From Camellia lanceoleosa (Eukaryota; Streptophyta; Magnoliopsida; Ericales; Theaceae), in contig CM045762.1 in the NCBI GenBank assembly GCA_025200525.1, forward strand, positions 105,240,682 through 105,304,681: DNA of 64,000 nt. The letters are read 5' to 3'. Below are positions 59,861 through 64,000 of the stretch, one piece after another (position 1 is the stretch's first letter; every line of letters starts with the position of its first letter). Both the position numbers and the translations under genes were made by a program. The notes beneath the pieces were generated by a model. It had not been told where the DNA came from and did no database searches. It saw nothing but the letters and a program-made list of their open reading frames with translations.

Positions 59861-59867
59861 AGTGGCT

Positions 59868-60301
59868 CTCACAACATTCCGTTGCTTGAGAGATGAGAGC
59901 CAACCTAACTTCTGCACATGGAGATGTTATTTAGTGATTCTAAAGAATGGTTATGTGGTTCTTTAGAAGTCCAGTGATTAGTGGAAAAAATAGAACTTAT
60001 AATTTTGTGTTAGAGCATAAAGAATAACGGAAGTAACTTGTCATTTTATGATTGGTTGAGAGTAAAAATACGGATGGTCTGTTTGAAAAATTACCTTTTC
60101 AGAGATTTTTTAACCTTTAGATAAAATGTGAGGTGAAAAAATTAATATGTTTGAGAAACATTTTTTAATTTTTTTATGAAAAAATGTACAAAAATAGAAA
60201 ATGAGATATATATATATTTTGTGGGTGCATGAGTTGAATATTTTCTAGCTTTTAAACTATTTCAAATTAGTGTCCCTAAATAAGTTTTTGGAACAATTAC
60301 A

Positions 60302-60332
<31 letters not shown>

Positions 60333-61185
60333 AAAATAAAAACGCTTTAGAACAAAATAAGCTCTAAATTTTTAATTGTGTCAATTTAAACATAATCTTC
60401 TGGTTTTTTTTTTAATTTAAATTACTTTTCTATTTTTATTAAGTAAAATCGACAAAAAAATAAATATTATAGTCATTAAATTCAATATAAAATGCCTAAA
60501 ATATCATTTTTATGAGTTTAATAACTAAAATATCTATTATAGTCATTAAATATTATAGTCACAACTACCAAAACACAATTTGTCATGTAATGTAATCTAG
60601 TTTTGATCCAAATTTCATCATTTGGGTTTCTAAATTCGATAAAAATTATATAATGTAAAAAAAAAAAAACTATAATTTTAATACACTTTTTAATATATAT
60701 ATACTTATAAATTTCAATAAATATTTTTTACACAGGTCAATCTTAACCACAATTCATTTCTCCAAATTATTTACTTTCTTGGAAAAGAATGATAATGTAT
60801 CATAATTTTTATTAATGTACATGACAAAATCATAACATTTTGTAATAAATATCACAACATGTTGTAATTTTTTTTTACCAAAATAATTTATAATGTTTGT
60901 CACCACAAATAATTCGTAACATTTACACCATATCATTCATAACAAATTAATCATATGGTGCAATTAGTGCTACATGTGAAATTCAGTTTCGTTGTGTGAA
61001 AGAAAGCAGCTAAGATTGCATGCAATGCAAATGTTGTAAAAACCTTAAAGTTGGTCTCTGGCGGAGTTTGGGTTGGGTCGACATATGTCTGTCTATATGC
61101 AGCCCAAACACATGTTTGATCTTGATAATGGGCCTATGATCAATCCACAAAATCAATTAAAGTTAGAAAGCCCAAAAACTTTAAT
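59868..61185. other. AT-rich spacer right of CACTA 3
   Basis: No gene seen. It contains (AAAT)n at 60303-60332. A segment at 60350-60500 resembles one half of the foldback element at 61750. Confidence 0.5.
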
Positions 61186-61342
61186 GCTGTGTTTGGTTGA
61201 GAGATTTGAGAAAGAATTTAGAAAGAAAAATGAAAAAGATAAGTGAAATGTGAATAAAATATACCCACATTTCACTTAGTTTCATATACTTTTTCTCTTT
61301 TTCTTTCTAAATCTTTTTCAAAATCTCCCAACCAAGCATAGC
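61186..61342. mobile_element. MITE, hAT-like (157 bp)
   Basis: The left end GCTGTGTTTGGTTGAGAGAT and the right end read inward GCTATGCTTGGTTGGGAGAT continue as inverted repeats for about 50 bp (including TTTAGAAAGAAAAA). Almost the whole element can fold into a hairpin. A TSD was not clear. Confidence 0.75.
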
Positions 61343-61749
61343 GCAAATTGTGATATGGATGGATGTGCTCGGGCCATCACAAACGAATCTCTAATCCGAC
61401 CAGTCAGTCTTAAAAAAGACCCCCGAAAAAAAAATTAAATAAATAATTTTTTTTAAAAAAAGTGATGTGCCAAATTTGCTACGCATTAATTGTAACTAGA
61501 GAACTACAATTTAAAGGGAAAGAGATGCTCTTTGTACAACAGTATTCTTTGTAAAAGCGGCACAATTTTGTGCGTTTTTTTTTTTTAAATTTTTAACATA
61601 ATATTTTTTTGTTTTGTTTTTTTGTTGGTGTGTGCTGATATTGGTTAGTTTCTGGTTTGAGCACACATGTCAAAATTATATTACTTTAAGAAAAATTAAC
61701 AAAAATAATAAGGGAAAATTATAAAAAAATAAAAAATAAAATAAAAAAT

Positions 61750-62063
61750 CTCAAAATTTGATTTTTGTAACAAAATAAATTATGAGTTTTTAATTTTATT
61801 AATTTAAACTTTAATTTTTTATTTGTTTTTAATTTAAACTATTGACCTATTTTTGTTAGGTAAATTGATAGAAAATGATACTTTAGACATTTTATATATT
61901 GAGTTTAATGACTATATTGAGTTTAATGACTAAAAAAAAAATTGTGAGCTTTACCTAACAAAAATAGATGAATTGTTGAGATTAAAAACAAATCTAAATT
62001 TTAAAGTTTAAATTGATAAAATTAAAAATTCATAATTTTTTATTACAAGGATCACTATCTGAG
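61750..62063. mobile_element. Foldback MITE, nearly complete palindrome (314 bp)
   Basis: The ends CTCAAAATTTGATTTTTGTA and, read inward, CTCAGATAGTGATCCTTGTA lead into inverted arms of about 130 bp (TTTTTAATTTTATYAATTT, AAACTTTAA, TTTTTGTTAGGTAAA with its complement at about 61950). The central loop has two GAGTTTAATGACTA direct repeats. Confidence 0.8.
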
Positions 62064-62089
62064 ATTTTTTTTTTTTTTAATTTCTTCAT

Positions 62090-62118
62090 AATAACAACAA
62101 CAACAACAACAACAACAA
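62090..62118. repeat. (CAA)n microsatellite
   Basis: About nine AAC/CAA units run without interruption. Confidence 0.9.
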
Positions 62119-62808
62119 TAATATTGTACTCATTCAGACAAATCAATAAAAAAAAAAAAATCATAAAACCCTTAAAAAATTACTGTACTTGCAACGATGT
62201 GTATTATTACATATTATTTATTGATTTGTTGAAAAATCAACCAACATACTCTGATAAATATAAATGTCAAATAAAATATAACTAGTCTCATTTAATTTTT
62301 AAAAAACATTAAAAATATAATACTCAATAAATAATAAATTTCAATTCATGTGAATTTTCAAAAATAAAATAAAATAAAAAATATGCTAGTAGATATTTCT
62401 CCTTATTACAATAAATGTCTATAAACATTTGTAAAGTTTTATTTTGTTTTGTTTGAAACCAAAAAAAAAATTGAAGAAGAAGAAACTGTGACGTTTGGCA
62501 CGCAGAGCACAACAGGTACCCCTTGTCCCAATTTAAATCTTCAAAACTTATCCATAATGACATGACAAGAGAACTGATTGCTTAAATTTGTAACAATCAA
62601 AAGTGGACACGCAACCTATCATATCAGTATGAGTAAAATTAGAGAAAATGTTTTATCGATCCACATCTTTTTCCTTTAAATTGTTATTTTTTTGTGTTTT
62701 CAAAACCATTCATGTTCCTTTCAAAATTTCAAAAAAATAAAAATAAAAATAAAGAAACAAAGAAGAAAAGGCCTCTTCCCATGCTTTGGAGTTTTATTCC
62801 TGAAATCT
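62119..62808. other. AT-rich spacer
   Basis: No gene or paired repeat seen. Confidence 0.5.
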
Positions 62809-62817
62809 ATAATATTA

Positions 62818-63654
62818 GGGCAAATTATTACACTCCTTGAGATTTAGTTAAATTACAGATTTCTCTCAAATTTCAGATATTATATCTCGTCCCTCGAGCT
62901 TTATATTCATATAACAATTTGCTCATGTCATGAAGTAAACGATAAGAATTGTTGCTGACATCACAAAAATAGATCTTGATGGACGATATCGCTTTTGGCA
63001 CCTTTTCAAAGCATTGAACAATCTAATTCAAAAAAATTTGGACCGCCTATATATATCTAAATTATAACAAATATTTTTGCCAATACTTAAAAAATAACAA
63101 AATATTTTTTTCTTCAAAAATAAAAATAAAAATAAAAAATATTTTTCTTCAAAAATAAAAAATATATAATTTTTTTAAATAAATAATAAATAAAATAATT
63201 TTAAAGAAAAAATTAAAAATTTTATTTTATTTTATAAATAGAGTTCTATAAAGAGTTTTGAAAAGAGTTCTTGAAACCATGTTTGATTTGTTGTTTAGAA
63301 AAAAATTTCAATTTTTTTTTTAAAAAAAAATAGAAACTAATTTCATAAAAATAAATGTGAAAAAATAGATTTAATTTTAAAAATTATTTCTAACCTCTCA
63401 AAAATAAAATTATATAAAATGATAATTATTATTTTTTTAATTTCCTAATCAAATTAATTTTTAATTTTCTTTTTAAAATTTCTAAAACTAGTACTGAAAC
63501 TGACTTGACATGATGTATCAGTCAAATATCATCATTTCTCTACATAACATAGTTAGGGGCATTTTAGTCAATTTACTATTTTCGTTAATGGCGTTAATTG
63601 CAATGAGGTGAGATTTAATTTTTGAAACCTAAGGCGGGTGTAGGTAATTTGCCC
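62818..63654. mobile_element. Non-autonomous Mutator-like element (837 bp) with perfect 9-bp TSD
   Basis: Both ends open with GGGCAAATTA when read inward and continue as loose inverted repeats (ACACTCCTTGAGATTTAG / ACACCCGCCTTAGGTTTC). ATAATATTA flanks it exactly on both sides (62809-62817 and 63655-63663). The interior is AT-rich and noncoding. The segment 63310-63480 (AGAAACTAATTTCATAAAAA, AATAAAATTATATAAAATGA) resembles 36600-36760 and 37085-37240 inside the large MULE. Confidence 0.85.
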
Positions 63655-63663
63655 ATAATATTA

Positions 63664-64000
63664 ATATGATAGGGTTTGGATATATAAAAAACAAAAAAAT
63701 AAAAATGATAGGCACCACCTTATCAAATATCAACCAATTAAATCCCATGGGTCCTTTGTCCCTATTTTCTATTGTGTGAAACTAGCAGTAAACATGTAGG
63801 ATGTACAATTTTTTTTTATTTATATATATATATAAATAAAATTGAATCAAGTTTGCATGTATTATTTTTTCTAAATGCATGTAAGTCTTGTGAATTAAAT
63901 TTATTTATTAAAAATTTTTATTTCAACTTTCAATAATAAAGTTCTAGATTTTCATGTAAAGAGTAGACAGACAGTGGTGGTTTCTCTACAGAAAGATCTC
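63664..64000. other. AT-rich spacer to the window edge
   Basis: No gene or paired repeat seen. There is a short (TA)n at 63820-63833. Confidence 0.5.

Larger units (their letters stand above)
50535..59864. mobile_element. CACTA transposon 3 (9,330 bp) carrying gene fragments
   Basis: The left end CACTACAAGAAAACACAC and the right end read inward CACTACAGGAAATGCCAC are followed in both by TTTTGGC. The 3-bp TSD GCT is at 50532-50534 and 59865-59867. Subterminal blocks (50555-51370 and 59255-59860) mix GGCGACCAAA with a GGCTACTAAA variant. No recognisable TNP1/TNP2 gene is present. The interior holds a PPR fragment, the first exons of an ELMO-like gene, long CT-rich leaders and several minisatellites. 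Confidence 0.95.

Overview
The window is nuclear DNA of a flowering plant, almost certainly a eudicot. It is AT-rich, its genes have spliced exons, and it holds plant-type transposons (Ty3/gypsy chromoviruses, CACTA, Mutator-like and MITE elements). The only host gene at its own locus is a polygalacturonase, and it is broken. Nearly everything else is transposable-element DNA, much of it with readable target-site duplications (TSDs). I see no bacterial, organellar, CRISPR, tRNA or rRNA feature.

Layout. 1-8005: LTR retrotransposon debris. A minus-strand LTR end (1-993) abuts the chromodomain tail of one Ty3/gypsy element (995-1258). The 3' LTR of that element (1270-2464 and 6896-8005) appears to be split by a second, 5'-truncated gypsy element (2465-6895). 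8628-10524: minus-strand polygalacturonase of four exons with frameshifts and a lost splice acceptor. 11905-19871: complete non-autonomous LTR element on the minus strand (3.1 kb LTRs, 1.7 kb internal region, TSD GTGTT). 20168-22290: a small non-autonomous LTR element (0.54 kb LTRs, TSD ACATG). 22744-30183, 30252-35526 and 50535-59864: three complete CACTA transposons with 3-bp TSDs (CTA, ATT, GCT) and shared subterminal GGCGACCAAA-type repeats. 36452-46806: Mutator-like DNA, probably one element nested in another, with a decayed DDE transposase (plus strand) and a decayed Ulp1-type cysteine protease gene (minus strand). The rest is AT-rich spacer with several MITEs.

The most notable content is gene capture. 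The first CACTA element carries, in one orientation and with introns, most of a NEDD1 gene (microtubule-nucleation WD40 protein), a 72-bp LRR exon and the first two exons of an equilibrative nucleoside transporter. The third CACTA carries the first exons of what looks like an ELMO-domain gene and a PPR fragment. The second carries one clean 54-codon exon of unknown origin. None shows a recognisable transposase. The Mutator region also holds about 18 copies of a roughly 24-bp palindromic motif that no coding feature explains.

Protein family names and similarities rest on recall of family sequences, not on a search. TSDs, terminal repeats, splice sites and periods were read directly from the sequence.
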